Program-made: the position numbers and the translations under genes
Part shown: one piece after another, positions 15,087-25,100 of the stretch
Layout of the letters: each line of letters starts with the position of its first letter
How positions within the stretch are numbered: the first letter of the stretch is position 1
Notes under the pieces: model-generated
The model's database searches: none
Told to the model about the DNA's origin: nothing
The model's input: only the letters and a program-made list of their open reading frames with translations
Assembly: GCA_049509675.1 (NCBI GenBank)
Contig: JBEKZQ010000013.1
Location: forward strand, 1-26,862
Origin: JBEKZQ01 sp049509675
GTDB taxonomy: Bacteria > Planctomycetota > Planctomycetia > Pirellulales > Thermoguttaceae
Length of the DNA: 26,862 nt
Direction: 5' to 3'

Positions 15087-16068
15087 CGGCATTGCCAAAA
15101 GCGGTTGCGATCAGCGCAGACGGCGCGAATTCTTAGATATTTCACAACACAAGCCCCTGGGGTAAGAAAAGGAACGGATCGTACTACAAACCGTTCACAG
15201 CAAAACCCGCCGGTTGCCGATTGGGTGGCCTTGGCGAACAGCCCCTACTGCTCACGGCTTTTGGACTTACAATGCCTGGAGGCCGCCGAGGGTGTTACGC
15301 CGGTCATACAACGCGGACACGGTTATTGCGTGCCCTCTTACAGTGCCGAACTACCTCTGGTCTTACTGCCTACGGGCTTACTCCGCCCGGTGTCGCCGCA
15401 GCGACCGGCCCGGACGGGATGTCCGTTCACCCGTCGTCCCAAATCCCCCAATCCCTCGCCCGAATCTGCAAAAGCTGAACTGCACCCGGGATCTGGGGGA
15501 GCAGTCAGGGCCATTCATGGCCCTTTCCGCCGTCGGCGGTATTAGGCCCGTGCTTTAGCACGGGTGGACTAAGACGCTCGTGCGCAGCTTGAGCGTCAGA
15601 CCGACGCGGCGTGCGAGCTGCAATTGGTGCTCGATCCAGACTTGCTGTAGCCGTAACCCAGGTATTCTTATTGCGGCGCCTTGCCGCAAGTCCGCTGGCC
15701 GCTGCGCGCCATGCGCAGCCGAAGAAGCCCAAAACGACCATTGAAACGGCCACGCGATGGGCTTAGCCGCAAGAAAACCGTCGACTGCCGACCGTGTACT
15801 ACCGCCGAAGATGGCCATCCCATGTTACGATTATATAACTTCCACCCGAAAGTTGTATTTCGCGGCGGATCGAACTAATCCAACTGGCCGAAACTTGGGT
15901 TGATTTGCCGCGAGTTCTTGACAATGATCGGCGTCCACGTCAAGATTAGGGGCGTTGCGCAGGATCAAAATTCCTATCAGTACGCCTTCGCCGACGTCGT
16001 CCCGCAGTTATACCAGCAGATGATTTCAGTTAGCAGTTAAAGTCTGACCCTGATGTGATCTGATGTGA
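15087..16068. other. Gene-poor region with hairpins and no recognisable gene
   Basis: Nearly 1 kb separates the permease from a possible transposase tail. Reading frames of 80-150 codons exist but show no recognisable domain, no ribosome binding site and biased composition. A short frame at 15924-16040 (MIGVHVKIRGVAQDQNSYQY on) looks more protein-like but lacks any start signal and could be debris. Hairpins occur at 15508-15564 and 15671-15689 (TTGCGGC with GCCGCAA). This is most likely decayed sequence plus repeats. Confidence 0.5.
15508..15564. repeat. Cluster of three adjacent hairpins
   Basis: GGGCCAT TC ATGGCCC (15508-15523), CCGCCG T CGGCGG (15528-15540) and CCCGTGC TTTA GCACGGG (15547-15564) follow one another with gaps of four and six bases. 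Either three palindromic repeats were placed side by side, or it is a structured RNA; no sequence evidence decides this. Confidence 0.6.
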
Positions 16069-16305
16069 TGGGAAGAGGCGTTGAGCGGCTTGTACGAAGG
16101 GCAACCGAATCGCGCCACCGCGTATCCGACGGCAGGGCGGTGTTTGAAGGCCATCGGTCGCATGGAGATCACGGCGACGCGCGTGGAGTCGGGAAATGAC
16201 GTGCAGTGGCACCTCACCGAATTGCCGCCCTTGCTGAAGCGCATCATGAAGCTGCTGCACTTATCGCCTACACTATATACCCGCCTCACCAAGGCGGCAG
16301 CCTGA
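16069..16305 (+). pseudogene. Possible transposase C-terminal fragment
   Basis: A 78-codon reading frame without an ATG start is closed upstream by TGA at 16066. Its product ends with ELPPLLKRIMKLLHLSPTLYTRLTKAAA, after an NRATAYPTAGRCLKAI segment. That combination resembles the tails of DDE transposases in planctomycetes as I remember them, but the catalytic part is missing and no terminal inverted repeats were found. The frame could also be another decayed gene. A small hairpin (CCGCCT with AGGCGG, 16281-16297) covers its end. Confidence 0.3.
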
Positions 16306-16382
16306 CAACATGCCTACGCTGCTCGCCGGCGAGACGGGAAAATTACTTTTCATCAAAACCCTTACGCGAAAGACGGGTACCT

Positions 16383-19300
16383 ATGAGACGACAAACGAGA
16401 AATTACTGCAACGCGGCGGGTGGCACGGGCTTGCCCGTGCTCTTTCGGAGGGCCCTTGCGGCAAGAAGTTGCCAAAGCAGTTGTGTGCGAGAGAGGTTAA
16501 CAGCCCACGGCTGTTCCGCGGCGGGTGGATACGTCCCATTGACGCCGACGAACCACGCGGACAGGTTTGGGGCGCTTCAACGTTGCAGGAACCGGCAAAG
16601 AACAGCACTGGCAAGCCAGTGGCACCCGACGCGATTCTTGACCCTCGCGGCGTGCGTGCTCGCCGCCGGGGCGACGCTGGGCTTCGGACCTCCTGCGGCC
16701 GGCGCTCCGCCGACCACGCTGGTCCACAAGGTGGCCGAGGATTTCGAACAAAGCCCCTGGCTGCCCAGCCAGTGGAGCAGCGCCAGGGGAAAGACCTCGC
16801 TGGTGAATGAGCCGGCCCCCGACGTGCGGACCGCCAAGAGCCTGAAGATCGACGTGACCTTCTCTGGCAGCGGTTTCGAGCATTTCACGGCCGAGCCGGT
16901 TGCGCCGCTGTGGATTCCCGGCGACGCCAAGAGCGTGACCCTGCGCTACAAGGTGAGCGACAGCCGCTACGCCTTGAAGGTGAACTTTGTCGACGGCTGG
17001 GGTCGCGACCGGGTGGGCGACGCCTATCTGGCTTGGGACATTCGCGTCGATCCGTCGGGCGCATGGAAGACGGCATCCTTCAAGGTGCCGGAAGGCTGGA
17101 TACGGCCCGTGCGCATCGGCGGCATTTCCACGCACAACTGGGAAGCCCGCAACGCCAAGAACACGATCCATCTCCAGATCGACGACATCGAGATCGAAAC
17201 GGACATCAAGGACGTCGATGCGAAGAGCGGGGTGCTGACGACCTGGACGGCCGAGCCCCATCCGGCCAGTCCGGACAAAGCGCTGAAGCAGTGTCCGCCC
17301 ACGCCGTTGGTGGCGGTCGACATGTCGAGCGGACAGGAGTCGAACGTCTTCACGCGCACCGACCCGGAGGTGCGCATTCATCTGCAGAACTGGAAGCCCG
17401 GCGTGCTGACGGGCAAGCTGTTCGGCCGGCTGCTGGACGTTACGGGCCGGCAGGTCGACCGCTTCGAACGCACGGTTTCGGTCGATAGCTCGGCCGGCCT
17501 CAGCGCGCCGTTGGCGGCCCCGCGGTTCGGACTCTACACGCTCACCGCGCAGTTGTCCTTATCCGACGGCACGCAGCGCGCCGAACAGATGATCGTCGCG
17601 CGGCTGCCGGCCGACAGGGACCTGAGCGAAGCGCAGAAGCTGGCCTCGCCCTACGGGCTGAACGTCCACAGCGGCGCCAAGGTCGCGCTGGTTCCGTTCC
17701 GCAAGGCGGGAATCGTCTGGTTCCGCGAGTATGCGTTCAGCTACGACTGGCTGTTGCGTGCCCGGGGCGACGACGGGCGATACGCCGGCTGGCCCAACTT
17801 TCCCAAGATCGTCGCCGCGCACCTGGCGGCGGGCGGAAAGTGCCTGCCCGTGCTGCAAAAGTCGATGGAGCCGCCCAAGGTGGTCAACGGCAAAGTGGTC
17901 GGCCGCCTCGGGCCCGATCGTGCCTGGACCAAGGAAATCTGCAACATCATCAACGCCTTCCCCGAAATCTCCCATTGGGAACTGAACAACGAATACGATC
18001 TGGCGGCCGACAACTACAAGGCGGAAGAGCCGACCGACTGGGCCAACTACCGCGCCTATCATCGGCAGTTCGCCGACATCCTGCAGCTTTTGGGTGGCGG
18101 CGAGCTGACGGCAGTCGAGAACGGTCGGGCCGGCATCTGGCCCAAGCGCGAGCTGCGCTGCGTGCAGAGCGGCGACTTCGCGCGGATCGCCGTAGTCAAC
18201 TCGCATCACTATTGCGGAACCGAACCGCCCGAAACGTGCCTGAGCAACTACAACATGGGCTCCGAAGACAAGCTGCCCAGCCTGCTGTACGACGACCTGC
18301 GGGCGGTGAAGCGCGCGGCGGGGGCCGACGGCAAGCCCCGGCAATCGTGGCTCACCGAGTTCGGCTGGGACACTTTGGCCGGGCCGGTCGTCTCGGCCTA
18401 TCAGCAGGCGGTGTATCTGCCGCGGGCATGGATGATGGCCCTGGCGGCCGGCACCGACAAGGCATTCTGGTTCTACAATTTCGACGCCCCCGATCCCAAG
18501 CAGTTCTTCGACGGCTGCGGACTGCTCACGGCCAAGGGCGAAGCGAAACTCTCGCTGTGCGCGATGGCCGGCCTGACCAGCGTGCTTCCCAATCCGGTCT
18601 ACGTGGGCGACCTGGATGCCGGCCCGAATACGTGCGGATACGTCTTCCGAAACGACGGCAAGCTGGTCGCTGCCCTGTGGACGATCGAAGGCGACGAGGG
18701 GCCTGCCGTGCAGTTCCGCGCCGAACGGCTCCAGGATTACCTGGGCAACCCGATCGAAGCCGGCCCGGTGCGTCTGACGATGGCCCCGGTCTATGCGGTG
18801 GGCCTGAGCACCAGCGATATCTGGTACAAGCAGACGGCCTATAGCCTGGAAACGCCGCGCTTGGTGCCCGCCGCGGCCGGCGACGGCGTGCGCGCGGTGC
18901 TGCGCGTGAGCAACCATCGCGACGAGCCCATCACGAGCCGGATCAAGCTCATCGTGCCGGAAGGCTGGACCACGCAGTCCGCCGAGACGCCCGTCAGCGT
19001 TGCGCCCGGGGAAAGCAAGGACGTGGAGCTTCCCTTCACGATCGCTTTCGCCGAGCCGGTGGGAATGAAGGACGTGGCGATTGTCGTTTCCGAGGGCAGC
19101 GAAAGCACGCGGCTGAAGCGGATGAACGTGAAGGTGCTGGTGCAGTCGCCGCTGACGGTCGAGGTCAGCCCGATGGAGGGCCGGCCGGGCCCGACGCAGG
19201 TGACCGTCAACGTGGGGAACCGCTCGGCCAAGGCATTGAGCGGCGTGTTGCGCATGCGGTTGCCCGACTCCTGGAAGGCCCTGACGCCGGAGATTCCCAT

Positions 19301-20051
19301 CGCGGAGCTCAAGCCGCAGGAGGTCCGGCCGGTGGTGTGCAAATTCCAGTGGAGCGCCGACTGGAAGCCGCGCGAGATCGCCCAGATCGAGCTGGACTTC
19401 GGCGCGGATAAGCGCGTCGTGCGTTCGCTGATTCCCAACCAGTACGCGATTCACCGGGCCGGCAAGATCGCGATCAACGGCCGGCTCCGCGACTGGGGGC
19501 CGGCCACGCGCCTGCCGGCGTGGATGCTGGGCTCGACCGTGGGCGAGTCGGTCGCCGAGGTCCATCTCGCCTGGGCCCCGGAGGGCATCTACGGCGCCGT
19601 CGTGGTGCGCGACTCGAAGCTGCAGGTGCAAGACCCCAAGAGCTTCTGGGCCGACGACGCACTGGAGTTGTTTATCGACACGGCCGACAACAAAGAGCCG
19701 CGCTCGGCGGTCCTCGGCGACCACCAGTTCTGGATGGTGCCGCAACCGGACGCCGGCCGCGTCTACTTCGGCCAGTGGAAGATGAAGAGCGAGATTCCGG
19801 CCACGCGCTACGACATTCCCTCGCTGCGCGGCGTGGCCACGCGCACCGCCGACGGCTACGCGATGGAGTTCCTGCTCCCGGCCGAGCAGATGCGGAACTA
19901 TCATCCCCAAGTCGGCGCGCGGCTTGGCTTGAACCTCAATCTGACGATCCAGAGCAAGCAACATAGCCGCGAGGCCTATTGGCCCAGTCCGAAAAAGTCA
20001 GGCGTGAACGCCCATCCGGAGCGCTGGGGAACGGTGCTGCTGGTCGAGTAG
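16383..20051 (+). CDS. Large secreted GH-A-like glycosidase with sugar-binding-type domains; start uncertain
   Basis: From the ATG at 16383 the product has 1222 residues, but the first 85 are translated from repeats. The recognisable protein starts near 16638 with a signal peptide (FLTLAACVLAAGATLGF to AAGAPP) that could be initiated by the TTG there. A jelly-roll-like domain follows (AEDFEQSPWLPSQW to IHLQIDDIEIE). Next is a TIM-barrel region beginning LNVHSGAKVALVPFRKAG, with candidate catalytic Glu537 in WELNNEYD and Glu659 in WLTEFGWD, as in clan GH-A. Two beta-rich domains of the NEW3 kind come after it, and a CBM9-like end (INGRLRDWGP, FWADDALELFIDTADN, DGYAMEFLLPAEQM). It probably acts on extracellular polysaccharide. 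Residue numbers count from 16383. The native 5' end seems altered by repeat insertion. Confidence 0.8.
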   Translation: MRRQTRNYCNAAGGTGLPVLFRRALAARSCQSSCVRERLTAHGCSAAGGYVPLTPTNHADRFGALQRCRNRQRTALASQWHPTRFLTLAACVLAAGATLGFGPPAAGAPPTTLVHKVAEDFEQSPWLPSQWSSARGKTSLVNEPAPDVRTAKSLKIDVTFSGSGFEHFTAEPVAPLWIPGDAKSVTLRYKVSDSRYALKVNFVDGWGRDRVGDAYLAWDIRVDPSGAWKTASFKVPEGWIRPVRIGGISTHNWEARNAKNTIHLQIDDIEIETDIKDVDAKSGVLTTWTAEPHPASPDKALKQCPPTPLVAVDMSSGQESNVFTRTDPEVRIHLQNWKPGVLTGKLFGRLLDVTGRQVDRFERTVSVDSSAGLSAPLAAPRFGLYTLTAQLSLSDGTQRAEQMIVARLPADRDLSEAQKLASPYGLNVHSGAKVALVPFRKAGIVWFREYAFSYDWLLRARGDDGRYAGWPNFPKIVAAHLAAGGKCLPVLQKSMEPPKVVNGKVVGRLGPDRAWTKEICNIINAFPEISHWELNNEYDLAADNYKAEEPTDWANYRAYHRQFADILQLLGGGELTAVENGRAGIWPKRELRCVQSGDFARIAVVNSHHYCGTEPPETCLSNYNMGSEDKLPSLLYDDLRAVKRAAGADGKPRQSWLTEFGWDTLAGPVVSAYQQAVYLPRAWMMALAAGTDKAFWFYNFDAPDPKQFFDGCGLLTAKGEAKLSLCAMAGLTSVLPNPVYVGDLDAGPNTCGYVFRNDGKLVAALWTIEGDEGPAVQFRAERLQDYLGNPIEAGPVRLTMAPVYAVGLSTSDIWYKQTAYSLETPRLVPAAAGDGVRAVLRVSNHRDEPITSRIKLIVPEGWTTQSAETPVSVAPGESKDVELPFTIAFAEPVGMKDVAIVVSEGSESTRLKRMNVKVLVQSPLTVEVSPMEGRPGPTQVTVNVGNRSAKALSGVLRMRLPDSWKALTPEIPIAELKPQEVRPVVCKFQWSADWKPREIAQIELDFGADKRVVRSLIPNQYAIHRAGKIAINGRLRDWGPATRLPAWMLGSTVGESVAEVHLAWAPEGIYGAVVVRDSKLQVQDPKSFWADDALELFIDTADNKEPRSAVLGDHQFWMVPQPDAGRVYFGQWKMKSEIPATRYDIPSLRGVATRTADGYAMEFLLPAEQMRNYHPQVGARLGLNLNLTIQSKQHSREAYWPSPKKSGVNAHPERWGTVLLVE
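16423..16626. repeat. Three palindromic repeats at the 5' end of the giant secreted-protein gene
   Basis: GCACGGGC TT GCCCGTGC lies at 16423-16440, AACAGCC CAC GGCTGTT at 16499-16515, and CACTGGC AA GCCAGTG at 16606-16621. The third belongs to the family at 5824, 7049 and 7149. They are of three different types and occupy the place where the promoter and start codon of the gene would be expected. Confidence 0.75.
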
Positions 20052-20586
20052 GTTTTGATCTCATCCACCGGGCAGCGGCGAAGGATGCCTCACGCAAAGG
20101 CGTCAAGGAAGGCAGCGACGGGGCGACAGGAATATGAATGGACAGGAAAATGGATCTCTGGTTGATCTTCCTGTCCGTTATCTTCCTGTCCTATAGCCAA
20201 GACGCAAAGGAGGCATTTAAGTTGGGTGCTATACCACCCGCCATGTTTCTTGCGTTTCTCTTCAACGCCGCTTTCCGCGGGGGAACCCCATCGCTTGGTA
20301 GCGAATACGGCGGCTTCACGACTGGCTTGCCCACGCTGGACAAAAACTGTGCGCCGGCCGGAGCGGACGGGTATTGGGCAATCGGCCGGCTCTTCTTCTG
20401 TGAAGATTCCTTCAGACGCTTGTGAAGCACGTCTTTCTGCCACTTGCACACAGGTCGCGTGGCGGCACTGCTCAAGTGGCAACGTCTGTTCGGCACATGA
20501 TTTGCTAACTGCCATGCCCCATGAGAGACTCCCAGGCCGCTACTACGATGGTCCCGCCGGCCCCGCAACCGGATAAGGAAAGTTGG
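20052..20586. other. Intergenic region before the efflux operon
   Basis: No convincing gene is visible in these 535 bp. A 95-codon frame (20138-20425) begins with a hydrophobic stretch that is translated from a GGACAGGAA/TTCCTGTCC repeat and then becomes unconvincing. AAGGAAAG at 20575-20582 belongs to the adaptor gene. The operon promoter is presumably here, but I cannot point to one. Confidence 0.45.
20140..20191. repeat. GGACAGGAA / TTCCTGTCC repeat
   Basis: One GGACAGGAA (20140-20148) faces two copies of TTCCTGTCC (20168-20176 and 20183-20191). They can form two alternative 9-bp hairpins. The sequence is AT-richer than its surroundings. Confidence 0.6.
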
Positions 20587-22038
20587 ATGCGCGTCCTTTT
20601 GAGCCGATTACGAAAGACGGGCGGCATTCTGCTGCCCATGTTGGCGATATTGTCGGCGCTGGCCGTGGCGTGCGGGGCGGTGAAATTGCCTTGGACGGCG
20701 ACGGACGCGGAAAAAGCGGACCCGCCCGCGAAAGAAGCATTGGCTGTGGAGCTGGTGGCGGGCAAACCCAACAGCCTTCTGGTGCCGGAAGAGGTACAGA
20801 AGTCGCTGGGCATTCGCACCGGCAACGTCGATCAAGTCGCCTTGGCCGAGAAGCCGACGCGGACGCGGCCCCTGGTGCTGCCCGGCTCGACGGCCCTTGA
20901 TCCGGCTCGATTGATCCGCGTGCGAGTGCGGTTCGCGCCGGCGGAGGTGACGGAGATCGGCAAGATCGACGATCCGCACGGTTCGCCGGGAAACATTCCG
21001 CCCTTGCGCCGCGAATTGCAGGCGGGCGATCCCGTGAAGAAGGGAGACCTGCTGGCGGTGCTCTTTAGCGTTGACGTGGGCAACAAGAAGAACGACCTGT
21101 TCGACGCGCTCTCGCAATTGCGGCTCGATGAGGAGGTACTGAAGCGCGCCGAGGCCCGCTCTGCCGCCGTGCCGGAAGTTTTCCTGCTGGGCGCCCGTCG
21201 CAACGTGCAAGCCGACAATAACGCCGTCAACCGGGCCGAGAACACGTTGAAGACCTGGGCGATCCCCGAGGAAGACATTCAGGCCGTGCGCGACGAGGTC
21301 AAGAGCGTTGCCAAGGATCAAGACCATCGCGCCAAGGAAAAGGACCGGCTGAAACAGTGGGCCCGCGTGGAATTGAAGGCCCCGGACGACGGCTTCATCA
21401 TCGAGCAGAACGTGGCGCTGCACGAAACGGTCGTCGACAACACGACCAATCTGTTCCAGATGGCCAAGGTCGATCCGCTGATCGTGCTGGCCGCCGCAGC
21501 CGAGGACGATTTGCCCGCCCTGCAGGACTTGAAGAGCCAGACGCGGAATCGCATCGAGTGGACCGTACGCACGGTGGGAGCCGAACCGATTGCGGGTCTT
21601 GTCGATGATATCGGGTATCTGATCGACCCCAACCAGCACACGGCCATAGTTCGCGGCCACATCCCCAATCCGAACAGGTTGCTGCGCGCCGGGCAGTTCG
21701 TCACCGCCACCGTGGAACTGCTGCCGCCCAGGAACGTGGTGGAAGTGCCGATCAGCGCCGTGGTGGAAGACGGCAAGGACTCGATCGTCTTCGTGCAAAC
21801 CGACCCGCAAAAGGCCATTTACACCATGCGCCGCGTGCAAGTGACCAACCGCTTCGAGCGCACGGCGTATGTGCGCAGTGTGCCCGTGGCCAAAGATGAA
21901 GAGCGAGCGCCGGGAGAGGAGGTGCAACCCTCGTTGCCCAAGGAACCGCTCGGCGCGGGGGAGCGCGTTCTCACCGCCGGAGCGCTGGAGCTCAAGACGG
22001 CGCTGGCGAACAAGCTCTCCGAAGGGAGCAGGGAATAG
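20587..22038 (+). CDS. RND efflux periplasmic adaptor subunit (CzcB/CusB-like membrane fusion protein)
   Basis: This adaptor would link the inner-membrane RND pump to an outer-membrane channel. From ATG 20587 it has 483 residues: a membrane anchor (GGILLPMLAILSALAVACG), a barrel-sandwich half with RELQAGDPVKKGDLLAVLFSVD, a helical hairpin at about 145-250, and the second half with ARVELKAPDDGFIIEQNVALHETV. A beta-barrel (DPNQHTAIVRGHIPNPN, LLRAGQFVTATVEL) and a membrane-proximal domain (VVEVPISAVVEDGKDSIVFVQ) complete the family order. AAGGAAAG at 20575-20582 favours this start over ATG 20521, which lacks a ribosome binding site. The pump gene follows after a 149-bp gap filled by repeats. A metal substrate is inferred from the pump subtype. 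Confidence 0.9.
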   Translation: MRVLLSRLRKTGGILLPMLAILSALAVACGAVKLPWTATDAEKADPPAKEALAVELVAGKPNSLLVPEEVQKSLGIRTGNVDQVALAEKPTRTRPLVLPGSTALDPARLIRVRVRFAPAEVTEIGKIDDPHGSPGNIPPLRRELQAGDPVKKGDLLAVLFSVDVGNKKNDLFDALSQLRLDEEVLKRAEARSAAVPEVFLLGARRNVQADNNAVNRAENTLKTWAIPEEDIQAVRDEVKSVAKDQDHRAKEKDRLKQWARVELKAPDDGFIIEQNVALHETVVDNTTNLFQMAKVDPLIVLAAAAEDDLPALQDLKSQTRNRIEWTVRTVGAEPIAGLVDDIGYLIDPNQHTAIVRGHIPNPNRLLRAGQFVTATVELLPPRNVVEVPISAVVEDGKDSIVFVQTDPQKAIYTMRRVQVTNRFERTAYVRSVPVAKDEERAPGEEVQPSLPKEPLGAGERVLTAGALELKTALANKLSEGSRE

Positions 22039-22177
22039 GAGTTAGAAGTTAGGAGTTAGGAGTTAGGAGTTAGAAGGAATCGTCAACCACCTCCGTCCGC
22101 CCTCAAGTTCCCAACTCTTACCTCGCACCTCCTAGTTCCTACGTCCTGCATCTTGCTTCTAACTTCTAACTTCTCAC
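22037..22177. repeat. 7-bp tandem repeat and its inverted counterpart between adaptor and pump genes
   Basis: From the adaptor stop codon, GGAGTTA or GAAGTTA is repeated about six times (22038-22076). At 22153-22177 the complementary set CTTCTAA/CTTCTCA occurs. The 26-bp arms pair with about three mismatches, so a long hairpin with a loop of about 75 bases can form in the operon mRNA, ending just before the pump start codon. Confidence 0.75.
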
Positions 22178-22187
22178 TCCCTTTCCG

Positions 22188-25100
22188 ATGGTTCGCAAGC
22201 TCATCCAGTGGTCGTTGGACAACCCGCTCATCGTCCTTTTGCTGGCGGTGGGACTGGCGGTAATTGGCGTTTACTCGTTCCTGCACGTCAATGTCGAGGC
22301 CTACCCCGACCCGGCCCCGCCCACCGTGGAGGTCGTCGCGCTCATGCCGGGCGCTTCCGCCGAAGAGGTGGAGCGTCAGGTCACCATTCCGCTCGAAGTG
22401 GCCCTGGCGGGGATGCCCGGGCTGGAGTCCCTGCACAGCAAGACCGTCTTCGGGCTGAGCGACATCAAGATTCTTTTCAATTACGGCGTGGAGTACAAGG
22501 AAGCGCGGCAGGAAACCATCAATCGCCTGCAATCGCTGCCGCCGCTGCCGCCGGGTGTAACTCCCCAGATTTCCCCGGAGTCGGCGACGGGGGAGATTTT
22601 TCGGTACGTGCTCGATGCCCCAAAAGACGCATTAGACCGCAACGTTTACACGCTCAACGATCTCAAGGCGTTGCAGGATTGGGTGCTGGAGCGCGAGTTC
22701 CGCGGCGTTCCCCGCGTGGTGGACGTCACCAGTTGGGGCGGCACGATTCGGCGCTACGAGGTGCAGCCCGATCCGGACCGGATGCGGCGTTTCGGCATCA
22801 CCTTGGCCCAATTGCAGAACGCGCTTTCCAACAGCAATGCCACGGTGGGCGGCGATTATGTCAATCAAGGCGACGTGGCGCTGACCGTGCGCAGCGTGGG
22901 ATTGTTCGGCGGCGGGGAAGATCCGGTGCGCAAAGTGTTGGGGATGACCGACCCCGTGAAGGCGGCCCGAATCCTGCGCAGCGAAGAAGAGCGCCGCATT
23001 CGCGACATCCGCGCCCTGGTAATCACTTCCGTCAACAACCAACCGGTGCGCGTTGAGGACGTGGTCGAAGGAGGACGGCTGGCGCCCGGCGAGCGCGCGG
23101 GTGAGAAGGGGGTCGTCGTCGGTCACCAAACCCGCTTGGGGATGCTCGCGCATTTCCAGGTGGATGACCGCTACCAGTCGCATTTTGCGGCGAATCATTC
23201 GCTCAGCCTCGGCCAGGTTGGCCACGACGACACGGACAAGGTGGGATGCATCGTCTTGCTGCGCAAGGGAGAGCCTACCCTGCCGGCCCTCAAGGACATC
23301 GAAGCCAAAGTCAAGGAACTCAACGACCCCGCGTCGGGGCGGATGTTGCCGGGGGTCCGGATCGTGCCCTACTACGACAGAAAGGAGTTGACCAGCGTCA
23401 CGACCCATACCGTCACCGAGAACCTGCTGATCGGCATGGGCCTGGTCACGATGATTCTGTTCATGTTCCTGGGCAACGTAAGGACGGCCTTGATTGTCGC
23501 GATCAATATTCCGTTGGCGCTGCTGTTTGCCTTTGCGGCGCTCTTTCTACGGAACAAGTCGGCGAATCTCCTGTCCATCGGCGCGGTGGACTTCGGCATC
23601 ATCGTCGATTCGTCGGTCATCATCACCGAAAACATCTACCGCCACCTGGCCGGCGGGGAGAACGCCGACGTGCCGCTGAAAACCCGCATCCTTCGCGCGG
23701 CGGGCGAAATCGACCGTGCCCTGTTGTTTTCCACGCTCATCATGGTCTGTGCGTTCATTCCCTTGTTCACGTTGCAGGGTCCGGCAGGGGCCTTGTTCGG
23801 CCCGATGGCGCAAACCTACGCCTCGGCATTGGCCGGGGCCCTGGCCTTGGCGTTGATGTTGTCGCCCGTGCTCTGCCTGTTGTTGTTCAAGAAGCTCAAG
23901 CCGGTCCCGGACAACTTCTTCGTTCGCTTCATCAAACGCAGCTATCTGGTGCCGTTGGGCATCTGCTTGAAGCACCGTTGGCTTACGGTTCTGTTCTTTG
24001 GGACCTTGTTCGCTTGCACCGCGTGCCTGCTGCCGTCTCTCGGACGCGAGTTCATGCCGGAATTGGAGGAGGGCAACCTTTGGATTCGGGATACCTGCCC
24101 GCTGAATACCACGTTGGCGAGGCAGGCGGCGATCTCGAAAGAGGCCCGCACCATACTCGCTTCGTACCCCGAGGTAATCGATGTCGTCAACCAGATCGGG
24201 CGGACCGACGACGGCACCGACACCGACGGCTACTACAACTCCGAGTTCTTCGTGCCATTGCGACCGCAAGAAGACTGGCCGGCGGTCGTCGAACAAACGG
24301 GTTGGCGGGCCTGGCTTCACGGCCCGAAGCGGCGACGCACCAAGGAGGAGTTGGTTGCGGAGATGGATGACGAGTTGGAGCGAAAGCTCGCGGGCGTTGC
24401 CTGGAACTTCTCGCAGAACATCCGCGACAACGTCATGGAAGCGCTCTCGGGAATCAAAGGCGACAACTCGCTGAAGATCATCGGCCCCGACTTCAAGGGG
24501 CTCCAGGACCTCGGCACGCAGGCCGAAAAGATCCTGAAAACCGTGCCGGGGCTCGAGGACGTAGAGCTGCTCAGCATCCAGGGGCAATCGCACCTGGAGT
24601 TTCGTCCCGACCCGGAAAAATGCCAGCGGTGGGGCGTTCAGGTGGCCGACGTGAACAACGTGGCGGCCAGCGCCTTGGGAGGCCAGGCCGTCACGCAAAT
24701 GATCGAGGGAGAGAAAAGGTTCGACGTGTCGATCCGCTGGCCGGCATGGCGGCGGGGCAGCGAAACGTCGATCCTCGATATTCCCGTGGACGTGGGCAAC
24801 AACCAGGTGGTGCAGCCCCAGGGACCAGGGTTCGTCCCATCGGCAAGCGGCACCGCCCAGACGCCGCCCGCGGTCGGCGGCAGCCTGGCCAGCACCGCCA
24901 ATCCGCTCAGTAACACGCCGCGGCTGCGGCTGCGCGACCTGGTCAGTCCCGTCGGCCAGGATGGTGCGGTCGACCCGAAGGGCCAGTTCGAGAAGCCCGG
25001 CGCCGCGGTCATTTACCGCGAACAGGCCAAACGCTTGATCGCGGTGAAGTTCAGCGTTCGCGGCCGCGACCTGGCCAGCGCGGTCGATGCGGCACGGGAG

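Noticed and set aside
12708..15098. 796-codon minus-strand frame opposite the permease
   Set aside because: Same reason. The plus strand has coherent membrane helices and USP domains.
15505..15818. Overlapping minus-strand frames in the gene-poor region
   Set aside because: They cover hairpins and show no domain, start signal or coding-like composition.
17559..19964. 801-codon minus-strand frame opposite the giant secreted protein
   Set aside because: No domains, and the plus-strand protein has catalytic and binding-domain motifs.
20138..20425. 95-codon frame with a hydrophobic N-terminus
   Set aside because: Its hydrophobic start is translated from the GGACAGGAA/TTCCTGTCC repeat. It has no ribosome binding site and no recognisable domain.
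22037..22177. Possible CRISPR-like array from regularly spaced repeats
   Set aside because: Units are seven bases with no spacers, and no cas genes are present. It is a tandem repeat.
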